Part shown: positions 7,434-16,618 of the stretch, piece by piece | How the letters are laid out: each line of letters opens with the position of its first letter | How positions within the stretch are numbered: the stretch's first letter is position 1 | Virus record (IMG/VR): IMGVR_UViG_3300036830_000285 | Span: 1-36,667 of that record | Direction: 5' to 3' (one strand) | Source of the DNA: a virus | DNA: 36,667 nucleotides | The notes under the pieces: generated by a model | What the model was told of the DNA's origin: nothing | What the model saw: the letters and a program-made list of their open reading frames with translations, nothing else | The model's database searches: none | Made by a program: the position numbers and the translations under genes

Positions 7434-9176
7434 ATGTTGTCGAATACGGCGACGCCTAAGTATTACGGGGCGTTCCGTGACGCTGTTCTTCGTGGAGAAA
7501 TTCCGGTAAACCAGGAAATCTCGCTCGAGATGAACCGTATCGACGATCTCATTGCTGACCCGAATTTCTATTACGACGATGCTGCGATTGACGGGTTCAT
7601 CAGGTATTGCGAGAATGAGCTGACGCTTACAGACGGAAGCGATTTTCATTTGCTGGACAGTTTCAAACTGTGGGCAGAATCTCTTCTCGCATGGTTTTAC
7701 TTTGTAGAGCGAAGTGTGTATGTTCCGAATGAAGATGGTCATGGAGGCCACTACATCCGGAAGCGCATCTGCAAGAGACTCGTCAACAAGCAATACTTGA
7801 TTGTCGCACGTGGTGCGGCCAAGTCCATGTACGCGGAATGCGTTCACGCGTACTTTCTGAATGTAGACACTTCAACGACTCACCAGATCACGACTGCTCC
7901 AACTATGAAGCAGGCTGAAGAGGTGATGTCGCCTTTCAGGACCGCTATCACGCGTGCGCGTGGCCCGCTGTTCCAGTTCCTCACTGAAGGATCACTGCAG
8001 AACACGACGGGCTCCAGGGCTATGCGCGTGAAGCTTGCATCCACCAAGAAGGGTGTCGAGAATTTTCTGACAGGCTCTTTGCTTGAAGTCAGGCCTATGG
8101 CTATAGCAAAGCTGCAGGGTTTGCGACCCAAAGTCTCGACGATTGACGAATGGCTGTCAGGCGACTTGCGCGAGGATGTTATTGGCGCACTGGAACAAGG
8201 TGCATCTAAACTTCCTGATTACATAATTGTTGCAACCAGTTCTGAAGGAACAGTCAGGAATGGTTCAGGCGACACTATCAAGCTTGAACTAGCAGACATA
8301 CTTAAAGGCGATTACATCAATCCGCACGTTTCGATCTGGCATTACAAGCTAGATGACATTACAGAAGTTGCTGATCCATCAACCTGGCTCAAGGCTAACC
8401 CTAATCTGGGGAAAACAGTCACTTATGAGACCTACCAGCTAGATGTCGAGCGGGCTGAGGCTGCGCCTGCTTCAAGAAACGATATTCTGGCCAAACGTTT
8501 CGGAATCCCGATGGAAGGTTACACGTATTTCTTTACATACGAAGAAACGCTTCCTCACCGCAGGCGTGAGTTCTGGAAGATGCCTTGTGCTATGGGCGCT
8601 GACCTTTCTCAAGGTGACGACTTTACAGCCTTTACTTTTCTCTTTCCGGTAAGCAATGGCTCATTCGGAGTTAAGACCCGAAGCTATATTTCGAGTCTGA
8701 CAATGTCGAAGCTTCCAGGTGCTATGCGCCAGAAGTACGACGAATTCATTCAGGAAGGCAGCTTGCACGTTCTTGAAGGTGCAGTTCTGGACATGATGGA
8801 AGTCTATGACGATCTGGAACGTTTTATTCTGGATAACGAGTATGACGTCAGAGCTTTCGGGTTTGACCCGTACAATGCCAAAGAATTTGTTACTCGCTGG
8901 GAAGCTGAGAATGGGCCTTTCGGAATAGAGAAAGTGATTCAGGGAGCTCGGACAGAATCTGTTCCTCTTGGTGAACTGAAAGCACTGTCTGGTGAGCGAA
9001 TGCTCATATTTGACCAAGAGCTGATGGGCTTTGCCATGGGTAACGCTATTACCATGGAAGACACCAACGGTAACAGAAAGCTGTTCAAGAGACGCCAGGA
9101 ACAAAAGATCGACAACGTCGCAGCAATGATGGACGCCTATGTGGCGTACAAACTGAACAAGGAGTCATTCGAGTGA
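7434..9176 (+). CDS. terL: terminase large subunit
   Basis: This 580-residue ATPase-nuclease drives DNA into the prohead. ATG follows AAGGAGG. The Walker A variant ARGAAKS lies at residues 125-131 (K130). The Walker B is TIDEW with D238 and catalytic E239. The C-terminal RNase H-like nuclease shows GADLSQGDD (D390), FGFDPYN (D478) and KIDNVAAMMDA (D560) as likely metal ligands. The length is normal for the family. The stop overlaps the GTG of the next gene. No intein or intron is visible. Confidence 0.93.
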   Translation: MLSNTATPKYYGAFRDAVLRGEIPVNQEISLEMNRIDDLIADPNFYYDDAAIDGFIRYCENELTLTDGSDFHLLDSFKLWAESLLAWFYFVERSVYVPNEDGHGGHYIRKRICKRLVNKQYLIVARGAAKSMYAECVHAYFLNVDTSTTHQITTAPTMKQAEEVMSPFRTAITRARGPLFQFLTEGSLQNTTGSRAMRVKLASTKKGVENFLTGSLLEVRPMAIAKLQGLRPKVSTIDEWLSGDLREDVIGALEQGASKLPDYIIVATSSEGTVRNGSGDTIKLELADILKGDYINPHVSIWHYKLDDITEVADPSTWLKANPNLGKTVTYETYQLDVERAEAAPASRNDILAKRFGIPMEGYTYFFTYEETLPHRRREFWKMPCAMGADLSQGDDFTAFTFLFPVSNGSFGVKTRSYISSLTMSKLPGAMRQKYDEFIQEGSLHVLEGAVLDMMEVYDDLERFILDNEYDVRAFGFDPYNAKEFVTRWEAENGPFGIEKVIQGARTESVPLGELKALSGERMLIFDQELMGFAMGNAITMEDTNGNRKLFKRRQEQKIDNVAAMMDAYVAYKLNKESFE

Positions 9177-9421
9177 GCAATCAGAAAGTCACGCAAGCAG
9201 TTCTCGTCTCACAGTCGGCGATGAATCCGCACCAAGGTACCGAGCAGTTCGCGCTCTTCGATGCTTCGGGTACTTCTCTGCCACTGACGGCTGATACGGG
9301 TGCAACGGTCGTCCTGACTGGTTACACGATTCAGTCTGCTGCAGCAGTTGCAGCTACTGATACCGTCAACCACGCAATCGGCAAGCTCGAAGCCCGGATC
9401 GTAGCTCTCGAGTCAGCTTAG
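9173..9421 (+). CDS. small protein resembling a phage head fibre
   Basis: This 82-residue protein starts at GTG 9173, overlapping the terminase stop (GTGA). Residues 1-50 are beta-like with TGATVVLTGY. Residues 60-82 (DTVNHAIGKLEARIVALES) form a short amphipathic helix able to trimerise. This strand-plus-coil plan and its place between terminase and portal fit small head fibre or decoration proteins of actinophages. The role is inferred. Confidence 0.6.
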   Translation: MSNQKVTQAVLVSQSAMNPHQGTEQFALFDASGTSLPLTADTGATVVLTGYTIQSAAAVAATDTVNHAIGKLEARIVALESA

Positions 9422-9460
9422 TTGTTCTGACCCTTCTAGCTTGAAAGGGGGTGATGACGT

Positions 9461-10801
9461 ATCAGTAAACTTACAGATCGTATTAAGGGTGCCTGGAATG
9501 CTTTCAGATTCCAGGACGAACATCCTGAAGTTCTGTCAACTTCATCTGATCTGGGAACGTCTTATACGCATCGTCCGGAACGCAGGCGTCTCCGGTTCGC
9601 TGGCGAGAAGACCATCGTATCTGCGATCTACACCAGAATCGCGATCGATGTAGCAGCGGTTCCTATTCGTCATGTGAGACTTGACGCGAACAGGCAGTAT
9701 CAGGAAGACATAACCAGCGGCCTGAATGATTGCCTGACTGTTGAAGCGAATGTTGATCAAGGTGCTCGTCAGTTCAGGCAGGATCTCGTTCAGACGCTCT
9801 TTGACGAAGGTGTAGCTGCAATTCTTCCCGTTGACACCACGCTGAATCCTTTGACCACAGGAGGATACGATGTCAACAGCATGCGTGTTGGCCGTGTGAT
9901 GCAGTGGTATCCAAGGCACGTTCTCGTCAGGGCGTACAACGATAGCCCGAAGAAAGGTCTTCAGGAAGACGTACTCGTTCCGAAGAGTATGGTCGCTATC
10001 GTGGAGAATCCTCTTTACACAGTGATGAACGAGCCGAACTCAACTCTTCAGCGTTTGCTCAGAAAGCTCAATCTTCTGGATGCTGTTGACGATCAGAGTG
10101 CATCAGGTCAGCTTGATCTCATCATTCAGCTTCCTTACGTCATCAAGACTGAAGCTCGAAGGGCCGAAGCAGATAAGAGACTCAAGGAGATTGAGTTTCA
10201 GCTCAAGGGCTCTCAGTATGGTATCGCCTATGTAGACGGTACCGAAAAAGTCACTCAGCTGAACAGGCCTGCTGAGAACAACTTGATGGGACAGGTTGAG
10301 TATCTTACGAAGATGCTTTATGGCCAGCTGGGTCTCACCGAAGAGGTCATGAACGGAACGGCCGATGAAACCACGATGATTGGCTATTACAACCGGTCGA
10401 TTGAGCCTGTTCTTGGTGCTATTACAGAAGCGATCATAAGAACGTTTCTTACTAAGACGGCTCGTTCACAAGGTCAGTCAGTCATCTACATCAAGAATCC
10501 GTTCACTCTTGTTCCTGTCAAGGAGCTTGCTGAGATTGCTGACAAGTTCACAAGAAACGAAGTTCTTTCTTCCAACGATATGCGCAGTGTTATCGGCTTC
10601 AGACCGTCTACTGATCCGAAGGCCGATAAGCTTCTGAACAAGAACCTGCCCATCGATCAAACGGATCCGACTATTGCTGCTAATGCAGCTAAGGAAGCCG
10701 CGAAAGCGAGGGCTGTACAAAGACCTCCACCACAACAGATGTTGCCCTTCAAGCAAGTCCCGGCAATAACGCAAGGAGTGAATAGTCAAAATGGTAGCTG
10801 A
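9461..10801 (+). CDS. portal protein, apparently starting at ATC
   Basis: The portal forms the ring at the packaging vertex. A conventional caller would start at GTG 9674 (375 residues). However, the frame stays open upstream to a TGA at 9455 and encodes about 71 residues (SKLTDRIKGAWNAFRF, IYTRIAIDVAAVPIRHV) that fit the expected portal N-terminus. No ATG, GTG or TTG lies in that stretch near a ribosome site. The codon 9-10 bases after AAAGGGGG (9444-9451) is ATC 9461, giving 446 residues. Internal portal features include MRVGRVMQWYP, GSQYGIAYVDGTEKVTQLNRP and TEEVMNGTADETTMIGYYNR. It overlaps the capsid gene by 11 bases. A sequencing error at the start codon is the main alternative. Confidence 0.85.
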   Translation: MSKLTDRIKGAWNAFRFQDEHPEVLSTSSDLGTSYTHRPERRRLRFAGEKTIVSAIYTRIAIDVAAVPIRHVRLDANRQYQEDITSGLNDCLTVEANVDQGARQFRQDLVQTLFDEGVAAILPVDTTLNPLTTGGYDVNSMRVGRVMQWYPRHVLVRAYNDSPKKGLQEDVLVPKSMVAIVENPLYTVMNEPNSTLQRLLRKLNLLDAVDDQSASGQLDLIIQLPYVIKTEARRAEADKRLKEIEFQLKGSQYGIAYVDGTEKVTQLNRPAENNLMGQVEYLTKMLYGQLGLTEEVMNGTADETTMIGYYNRSIEPVLGAITEAIIRTFLTKTARSQGQSVIYIKNPFTLVPVKELAEIADKFTRNEVLSSNDMRSVIGFRPSTDPKADKLLNKNLPIDQTDPTIAANAAKEAAKARAVQRPPPQQMLPFKQVPAITQGVNSQNGS

Positions 10802-12788
10802 CTTCTCTGGCTACGTCACCAAGAGCGGGATCAAGTGCTCCGATGGCCGGGTCATCATGGCTCACGCCTTCAAGGGCAACGACCAGCAGCAGGTCCCTCT
10901 CGTGTGGCAGCACCAGCACGATGCCCCGGACAACGTTCTGGGTCACGTTCTCCTGCACAACCGAGCCGACGGCGTCTGGGGTGAGGGTTTCTTCAACGAC
11001 ACCCCTGCCGGCCAGCAGGCCAAGGCGCTCGTGATCCACAAGGACATCAACTCGCTTTCGATCTACGCGAACCAGCTGGTTCAGCAGGCCAAGAACGTTG
11101 TTCACGGTGTGATTCGTGAAGTCAGCCTGGTTCTGTCGGGTGCGAATCCCGGCGCGTTCATCGAGAACATCAACATTGCTCATGGTGACGACATCACCAT
11201 CTCTGAAGACGAAGCCGTGATTTACAGCGGTGAGCCTCTGGAGCACGCCAACATGAGCACGACTGTTTCTGCTCCTCGGCAGATTCAGATGCGTCCCAAG
11301 GGAAACATGCCCTCAGCTCCTGCTGCGGCTGCATCTGGAGGAAGCGGACCTTCTGTCGAAGACGTGTTCAACAGTCTGAGCGACGAGCAGAAGAATGTCG
11401 TCTACGCTCTCGTCGGTGCTTCCGTCCAGCAGGGCGGTATGGGAGACGGCAACAACAACGATCCCACCAACAAGAAGGGCGAAGGCCAAGTGACCCGAAA
11501 CGTCTTCGACAAGAACAACGACGGTGACCCGAAGGCGGGCGGAGCCACTCTGTCGCATTCCGATGCGCAGGAGATCTTCGCCGCGGCCCGCAAGGGTGGT
11601 TCTCTCAAGGAGGCCGTTGAGGAGTACGCGCTTGCTCACGGCATCGACGACATCAGCACCCTGTTCCCGTACGACCAGGCGGTCACCGACACTCCGGAGT
11701 TCATCTCCCGGAGGACTCAGTGGGTCGCCGGCGTTCTGAGCGGTACCCGCAAGACCCCGTTCTCGCGGATTCGCAGCTGGACCGCGGACATCACTCAGGA
11801 CGAAGCCCGGGCCAAGGGTTACATCAAGGGCGACCTGAAGAAGGAAGAGTTCTTCGCGGTGGCCCGGAGGATCACGACCCCTCAGACCATCTACAAGAAG
11901 CAGAAGCTGGACCGCGACGACATCATCGACATCACTGATTTCGATGTCGTGACGTGGCTGCAGACCGAGATGCGTGTCATGCTGGACGAAGAGCTCGCAC
12001 GAGCGATTCTGGTCGGCGATGGCCGTGAGGTGGACGACTCGGACAAGATCAACGCAGCCAACGTCAGGCCGATCCTGGGCGACGACGACATGTACGTGAC
12101 CAACCTCAACATTGATCTGAGCGACGCGGCCAGTTCCGCTGACGAGATCGTGGACCAGGTCGTCACGGCCATGCGATACTACCGCGGCTCGGGCAACCCG
12201 GTTCTGTACACGACTCAGGTGTACCTGTCGAAGATGCTGCTGGCGAAGGACACTCTGGGAAGGCGCCTGTATGGCACCACTCAGGAGCTGTCTGCCGCGC
12301 TGGGTGTCAGCGGGATCGTCACCTGTGAAGCGCTGGAGCAGACTGCAGGTCTCATCGGGATCATCGTCAACCTGTCGGACTACACCATTGGCGCCGACAA
12401 GGGCGGCCAGGTTTCGATGTTCGACTTCTTCGACATCGACTACAACCAGTTCAAGTACCTGATGGAGACTCGGGTCAGCGGCGCCATGACCAAGTACAAG
12501 GGCGCCCTGACGATCATGGAGTTCACCGGCGCCGGCGGCATGCTGCCGAACCCGACCGCTCCGACCTTCGTCAAGACCACTGGTGTCGTCACCATTCCGA
12601 CCACGACTCACGTTACCTACGTGATCGTGGATCCGGACGACGGTACCGAGGGAAGTGCTCTGAGCCCAGGCGCACAGAGCGCCATCTCCGCGGGCGAGTC
12701 CGTCCACATCAGGGCCAAGGCCGCATCGACCTACGCCTTCATGGACGACGCGAACGAGGACTGGATCTTCACCCGCAACGCTAGCTGA
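10791..12788 (+). CDS. capsid maturation protease fused to major capsid protein
   Basis: This 665-residue protein has ATG after AAGGAG. Residues 1-135 are an HK97-type prohead protease: likely His43 in WQHQHDAP, Ser90 in SLSIYA and Glu110 in IREVSLVLSGANPGA. Residues about 150-235 are a Gly/Ala/Asn-rich linker that may serve as scaffold (delta-domain). From about residue 237 (NVFDKN) the HK97-fold capsid follows, with FPYDQAVTDTPEFISRR, MLDEELARAILVGDG and a T-loop-like end. Residues about 590-665 add an Ig-like beta module also found at the end of the tail tube protein. Codon third positions are strongly GC-rich compared with flanking genes, as expected for the most abundant virion protein. 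The protease should release itself during maturation. Confidence 0.9.
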   Translation: MVADFSGYVTKSGIKCSDGRVIMAHAFKGNDQQQVPLVWQHQHDAPDNVLGHVLLHNRADGVWGEGFFNDTPAGQQAKALVIHKDINSLSIYANQLVQQAKNVVHGVIREVSLVLSGANPGAFIENINIAHGDDITISEDEAVIYSGEPLEHANMSTTVSAPRQIQMRPKGNMPSAPAAAASGGSGPSVEDVFNSLSDEQKNVVYALVGASVQQGGMGDGNNNDPTNKKGEGQVTRNVFDKNNDGDPKAGGATLSHSDAQEIFAAARKGGSLKEAVEEYALAHGIDDISTLFPYDQAVTDTPEFISRRTQWVAGVLSGTRKTPFSRIRSWTADITQDEARAKGYIKGDLKKEEFFAVARRITTPQTIYKKQKLDRDDIIDITDFDVVTWLQTEMRVMLDEELARAILVGDGREVDDSDKINAANVRPILGDDDMYVTNLNIDLSDAASSADEIVDQVVTAMRYYRGSGNPVLYTTQVYLSKMLLAKDTLGRRLYGTTQELSAALGVSGIVTCEALEQTAGLIGIIVNLSDYTIGADKGGQVSMFDFFDIDYNQFKYLMETRVSGAMTKYKGALTIMEFTGAGGMLPNPTAPTFVKTTGVVTIPTTTHVTYVIVDPDDGTEGSALSPGAQSAISAGESVHIRAKAASTYAFMDDANEDWIFTRNAS

Positions 12789-12796
12789 GGTAGCCA

Positions 12797-13129
12797 ATGC
12801 GGTTCTACGGAGCCGTAGGCTACGCAACTAGTACCGAGGTAACTCCAGGCGTCTGGCAGGAAGTCATTACCGAGAAGATGTATTACGGTGACGTCGTCCG
12901 TAACGCCAGGCGCCTGGAGCCGCCCGTGCAAGTTCCGCCAGAGCTCAACGTTAACCTCGCGCTTGAGAACTCGTTCAGTCTCTTGGCGGATGCTGACGCC
13001 TACGCCAATTTTGTGAACATCAGGTACCTCGAGTGGGAGGGACATCGCTGGACAGTCACTAACGTCGAGGTACGCAGACCGAGACTCATACTGACGATTG
13101 GAGATCTGTGGAATGGGAATGCGGCTTGA
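12797..13129 (+). CDS. head closure or head-tail connector protein
   Basis: This 110-residue protein has ATG soon after GAGG, nine bases past the capsid stop. It shows a beta-rich chain with YATSTEVTPGVWQEVITEKMYYGDVV, an Asn/Leu-rich middle and FVNIRYLEWEGHRWTVTNVEVRRPRLILTIG at the end. That pattern matches the stopper family that seals the portal after packaging. The position between capsid and tail terminator agrees. It overlaps the next gene by 17 bases. Confidence 0.7.
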   Translation: MRFYGAVGYATSTEVTPGVWQEVITEKMYYGDVVRNARRLEPPVQVPPELNVNLALENSFSLLADADAYANFVNIRYLEWEGHRWTVTNVEVRRPRLILTIGDLWNGNAA

Positions 13130-13418
13130 TTTCCAGACTCTTCTCGAAGATCTTCAGGATGGCGTGAGCGTATATTTTCAGCCACCGCCAAACGTCACTA
13201 TGACATATCCGGCAATCGTCTACAACAGGGATTTCCAGAATGTCGATTACGCGGACAACTCTCCGTATTACAAGAGAATCCGCTATCAGGTAACTGTGAT
13301 CGACCGTGATCCAGACAGTGCTATACCGGACAAGGTTGCCGATTTGCCTCTGACGAAGTACGTCAGGCACTTTACAACCGAAAACCTGAACCACGATATT
13401 TACGACGTTTACTTCTAG
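13113..13418 (+). CDS. tail terminator-like protein
   Basis: The likely start is ATG 13113, nine bases after GGAG; ATG 13119 is also possible, and a TTG at 13098 lacks support. It is about 101 residues. It has a helix (DFQTLLEDLQDG) and then beta strands with YPAIVYNRDFQNVDYADN, YKRIRYQVTVIDRDPDS and YVRHFTTENLNHDIYDVYF. This alpha/beta pattern resembles siphovirus tail-terminator or tail-completion proteins that cap the tail tube at the head end. Its place just before the tail tube gene supports this. Confidence 0.7.
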   Translation: MGMRLDFQTLLEDLQDGVSVYFQPPPNVTMTYPAIVYNRDFQNVDYADNSPYYKRIRYQVTVIDRDPDSAIPDKVADLPLTKYVRHFTTENLNHDIYDVYF

Positions 13419-13429
13419 GAGGATAGACC

Positions 13430-14302
13430 ATGACAGCACTGGTCTGGGATGACACCGGCAACAAGAGGTACGAGACTGGGGTCGATCACGGGGTCCTTTA
13501 CCCGCTGAATCCCTCTACGGGCCTCTACGACACCGGTTTCGCCTGGAACGGGCTGACTGCCGTCAATGAGAAGCCTGACGGAGCGGCTCCCAACCCGACG
13601 TACGCGGACAACATCAAGTACTCCAACCTTCTGTCGCTGGAGACCTTCGGCGGCACCATCACTGCCTACACCTACCCGGACGAGTTCGGCGCCTGTGACG
13701 GCACCGACACTCCTTCGGCTGGTGTTCAGGTTGGTCAGCAGCCGCGGCAGACGTTCGGTTTGTCCTACCGCACCAAGGTGGGCAACGACCTGTCGGCCGA
13801 GGCGGGGTTCAAACTTCATCTCGTGTACGGAGCTCTCGCGGCTCCGTCGGAGAAGGACTACGCCACGATCAATGACTCGCCGGCCTCGGTCGAGTTCTCG
13901 TGGGACTTCACCACTACACCGGTATCGGCTACCGATCTGCAGCCGACTTCGCTGATCGTGATTGACTCAACGCTGGTCGATCCCGATTCGCTGACCACTC
14001 TCACCGATCTGCTCTACGGCGCGTCCGGAAACCCCGAACTGCCTTCGCCGGACGCCGTCATCGCCCTGTTCGCCGGCGATGTGAACTTCATCACGCTGAC
14101 TGCGCCGACCTTCGACGGTGCGCACACCATCACCATTCCGACCGAAGCCGGCGTGAAGTACTACGTCGACGGAGTTCTGCACGCTGGTGGTTCTCAGCTG
14201 CTGACTTCCGGTCAGAAGAAGGTTGTCACTGCAAGGGCAGACGTCAACTACGTGTTCAACACTCCGTACGTCACGGAGTGGATGTTCACTTACGTCAGCT
14301 AG
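13430..14302 (+). CDS. major tail tube protein with C-terminal Ig-like domain
   Basis: This 290-residue protein has ATG after AGGAGG. Residues 1-215 form the tail tube domain. Marker stretches are GVDHGVLYP, WNGLTAVNE, FGLSYRT, KLHLVYGALAAPS, SWDFTTTPV and LLYG. These recur in the two paralogues at 14856 and 16619. Residues about 224-290 are an Ig-like add-on similar to the end of the capsid protein (APTF, TIPT, W-F-T near the end). GC-rich third positions suggest high expression, supporting its role as the main tube subunit. Confidence 0.85.
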   Translation: MTALVWDDTGNKRYETGVDHGVLYPLNPSTGLYDTGFAWNGLTAVNEKPDGAAPNPTYADNIKYSNLLSLETFGGTITAYTYPDEFGACDGTDTPSAGVQVGQQPRQTFGLSYRTKVGNDLSAEAGFKLHLVYGALAAPSEKDYATINDSPASVEFSWDFTTTPVSATDLQPTSLIVIDSTLVDPDSLTTLTDLLYGASGNPELPSPDAVIALFAGDVNFITLTAPTFDGAHTITIPTEAGVKYYVDGVLHAGGSQLLTSGQKKVVTARADVNYVFNTPYVTEWMFTYVS

Positions 14303-14319
14303 AAGGGAGGGATTAGCGA

Positions 14320-14859
14320 ATGCTCCGGCTTAAGATTACCACTGAAGAAGGATTCAACGAGGCGAGCAACGAATTCGTCTCGTCTGACTACACAGTTCTT
14401 GAGCTGGAGCATTCGCTGGTCTCAGTGTCAAAATGGGAGTCCAAATGGGAAATTCCATTCCTGAACACAGACAGTAAGTCTGACGCACAGACACTTGACT
14501 ATGTCAGGATGATGTTTTCCGGAGACGAATTCCCAGAACACCTGATTCCAGTTCTCACAACCGAACATTACCAGCAAATCAACGACTACATCAACGCTAA
14601 GATGACGGCGACATGGTTCAGCGAGCAGCAGAATGCCCAGAGCCGTGAGATCATTACGGCAGAGCTCATCTATTACTGGATGATCGCACTAGGCATACCA
14701 TTCGAATGCCAGAGCTGGCATCTTAACCGTCTTCTGACGCTGATCAAGGTCTGTAACATCAAGAATGCACCTAAGAAGAAGCTCACTTCCGCTGATGCAG
14801 CCAGACGTAACCGTGAAATCAATCAGCAACGCCGAGACCAGATGGGGAGTAAGGGATGA
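14320..14859 (+). CDS. tail assembly chaperone-like protein
   Basis: This 179-residue protein has ATG after AAGGGAGGG. Marker stretches are LELEHSLVSVSKWESKWEIPFL, the helical middle with INDYINAKMTATWF, and ELIYYWMIALGIPFECQSWHLNRLLTLIKVCN. This is a widespread phage family placed between tail tube and tape measure, where chaperones sit. The usual -1 frameshift product is not apparent: the next gene starts in an ATGA overlap and encodes a different family. The Lys/Arg/Gln-rich C-terminus ends the chain. The chaperone role is inferred from family and place. Confidence 0.65.
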   Translation: MLRLKITTEEGFNEASNEFVSSDYTVLELEHSLVSVSKWESKWEIPFLNTDSKSDAQTLDYVRMMFSGDEFPEHLIPVLTTEHYQQINDYINAKMTATWFSEQQNAQSREIITAELIYYWMIALGIPFECQSWHLNRLLTLIKVCNIKNAPKKKLTSADAARRNREINQQRRDQMGSKG

Positions 14860-16610
14860 CTAGAGTTACCTGGGACTCCCTTGGGGAGCGTCTCTATCAC
14901 ACAGGCGTAGACCGCGGCATGCTCTACATTGGCAGCAATGCTGTCCCTTGGAGCGGGCTTGCGAGCGTTACAGAAGCACCAAGCGGAGGAGAACCGCAGC
15001 CGTACTACATTGACGGAGATAAGGTTCTCAACATTCCTTCTGGAGAGGATTTCGGAGCAACGATTGAGGCCTATTCAGCGCCTCTCGAATTCGCTCCATG
15101 TGCCGGCAGGCTTTACCTATCAGAAGGTTTGTATGCGGCAGATCAGCAGAAGCAGACTTTCGGCTTCTCATACCGGACTCTCATCGGTAATGACGTGCAA
15201 GGCGTATCTCTGGGCTACAAGATTCATATTGTCTACAATGCTCTTGCACAGATCTCTGATTTCCTGCACAGCACGATGACCGATGGTCCTTCCGTGCAAA
15301 CTCGTTCGTGGGATGTGACCACGGTTCCGGTCGTATCGGCTGGATTCAGGCCAGTGGCGCATTTTGTCGTCGATACAAGGATTAATACGGCAGATCCAGT
15401 AAGCCAGCTCGAGGATATTCTGTATGGAAGTGACGATGACGATCCTCGTCTTCCTACTCTGGCTGAACTTGCAGATCTGTTCACGTACGAGGAAGTTACC
15501 TGGTGGGATCTGACGGATCTGGATGATTTTCCAGAAGGTGCTGTGGCAGGCGATGCCGGAGTCGACTTTGACTCGGATAATCTGTACACGGAAGACAGAA
15601 CGTTCCAGGCTGCTTTCTGGTGGGACCTTACTGGACTCTCAGATTTCCCAGAAGAAGCACTTATAGGCGACTGGGGAATCGATACAGATACAGGCGACGT
15701 CTTCACCAAACTCGATTACGCCATGGTTACCTGGTGGGATCTGACTGGACTCTCAGATTTCCCCGGGGGAGCTTCTGAAGGTGACCCAGGTATCGATTTC
15801 GAGTCTGACAATCTGTATGCGGACATAAGCGAGAACTCGGCCGCTTATCTGTGGGATTTGACTGGCCTGGACAACTTCCCGTACGAAGCTCCTGTGGGAG
15901 ACTGGGGAATTGACACCGCCGCAGGGTCTGTGTATGAGAAGGAAGCACCTTTCCTGTCTAATGATTTCGAAGAAGGCACTGACGGCGTCACTATGACGAC
16001 AGCCAACTCGGCTGGTACTGGCGAGAACGCTTTCGAAGTTATCACTAACCCGACTACGGGTCAGACAGTCATGTTCAAGAACGATACAGACGTGCACGGT
16101 ACCAAAGCTCTTGAAGTGGCTACTGGTGCTACCGCGTCCACTGCGTTCTTCAGGTGGACGACGTCTGTTGGCTCGCAATCAGAGCTGTGGTGCCGATTCC
16201 TCTTCAAGACAGGCTCAACTCCTGCGTCAAACACCAGAATCTGGCATGCTTATACAGCTTCTGGAGACTGTGCGTCGCTTATTCATACCACTGCGGGAAA
16301 GCTTATTTATGCCAACTCCGCGGGGACTCAGTACACAGGAATGATCACAGACGCAGCTCTTGCCCTGAACACGTACATCAGAATCGAGCTCTATATCAAG
16401 GGAGATGCGACTACAGGAGCTGTCGGATGGAGAATCTATCTCGATCCTGAAGGTCTCGCTCCAGATGATGTGAAGTTCGCACCGGACGTCAATACCACGG
16501 GTCTGGTAGCTAAGGTAGAAGGCGGAAACGCCGGTGCAACCAAGTCAAACAGTGGCCCCTGGAGGTTCAAGGACTTCGCGGTCGGAATTCACGGCTATCT
16601 CGGCCCTTAG
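14856..16610 (+). CDS. second tail-tube paralogue with four GDxGID repeats and a lectin-like domain
   Basis: This 584-residue protein starts in the ATGA overlap. Residues 1-205 share the tube domain with the genes at 13430 and 16619 (GVDRGMLYI, WSGLASVTE, FGFSYRT, KIHIVYNALAQ, SWDVTTVPV, ILYG). Residues about 215-363 are four repeats of about 38 residues (WWDLTGLSDFP, GDxGID, then DNLY or GDVF/GSVY). Residues about 366-584 are a concanavalin-like beta sandwich like those of the fibre at 3299. I infer a specialised tail ring or minor tube protein that carries a sugar- or wall-binding module on the tail surface. Confidence 0.75.
   Translation: MTRVTWDSLGERLYHTGVDRGMLYIGSNAVPWSGLASVTEAPSGGEPQPYYIDGDKVLNIPSGEDFGATIEAYSAPLEFAPCAGRLYLSEGLYAADQQKQTFGFSYRTLIGNDVQGVSLGYKIHIVYNALAQISDFLHSTMTDGPSVQTRSWDVTTVPVVSAGFRPVAHFVVDTRINTADPVSQLEDILYGSDDDDPRLPTLAELADLFTYEEVTWWDLTDLDDFPEGAVAGDAGVDFDSDNLYTEDRTFQAAFWWDLTGLSDFPEEALIGDWGIDTDTGDVFTKLDYAMVTWWDLTGLSDFPGGASEGDPGIDFESDNLYADISENSAAYLWDLTGLDNFPYEAPVGDWGIDTAAGSVYEKEAPFLSNDFEEGTDGVTMTTANSAGTGENAFEVITNPTTGQTVMFKNDTDVHGTKALEVATGATASTAFFRWTTSVGSQSELWCRFLFKTGSTPASNTRIWHAYTASGDCASLIHTTAGKLIYANSAGTQYTGMITDAALALNTYIRIELYIKGDATTGAVGWRIYLDPEGLAPDDVKFAPDVNTTGLVAKVEGGNAGATKSNSGPWRFKDFAVGIHGYLGP
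15501..15945 (+). repeat. four WDLTGLxDFP protein repeats
   Basis: There are four in-frame units of about 111-117 bases. Odd units end in a DSDNLY-type segment and even units in GDWGIDTDTGDVF-type. The array therefore looks like a duplicated pair. GDxGID and DTGxVY motifs recur in phage fibre shafts. Confidence 0.8.
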
Positions 16611-16618
16611 GAGAAAAC

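Noticed and set aside
9441-9653. TTG-initiated 70-residue frame upstream of the portal
   Set aside because: It overlaps the true portal N-terminus in another frame, includes the ribosome site in its first codons and has no sensible protein features.
11313-12827. 504-residue minus-strand frame
   Set aside because: It is antisense to the capsid gene. The GC-rich third positions of the capsid codons remove stops on the other strand. It has no ribosome site or recognisable motif and is Val/Arg/Asp-rich, typical of a shadow.
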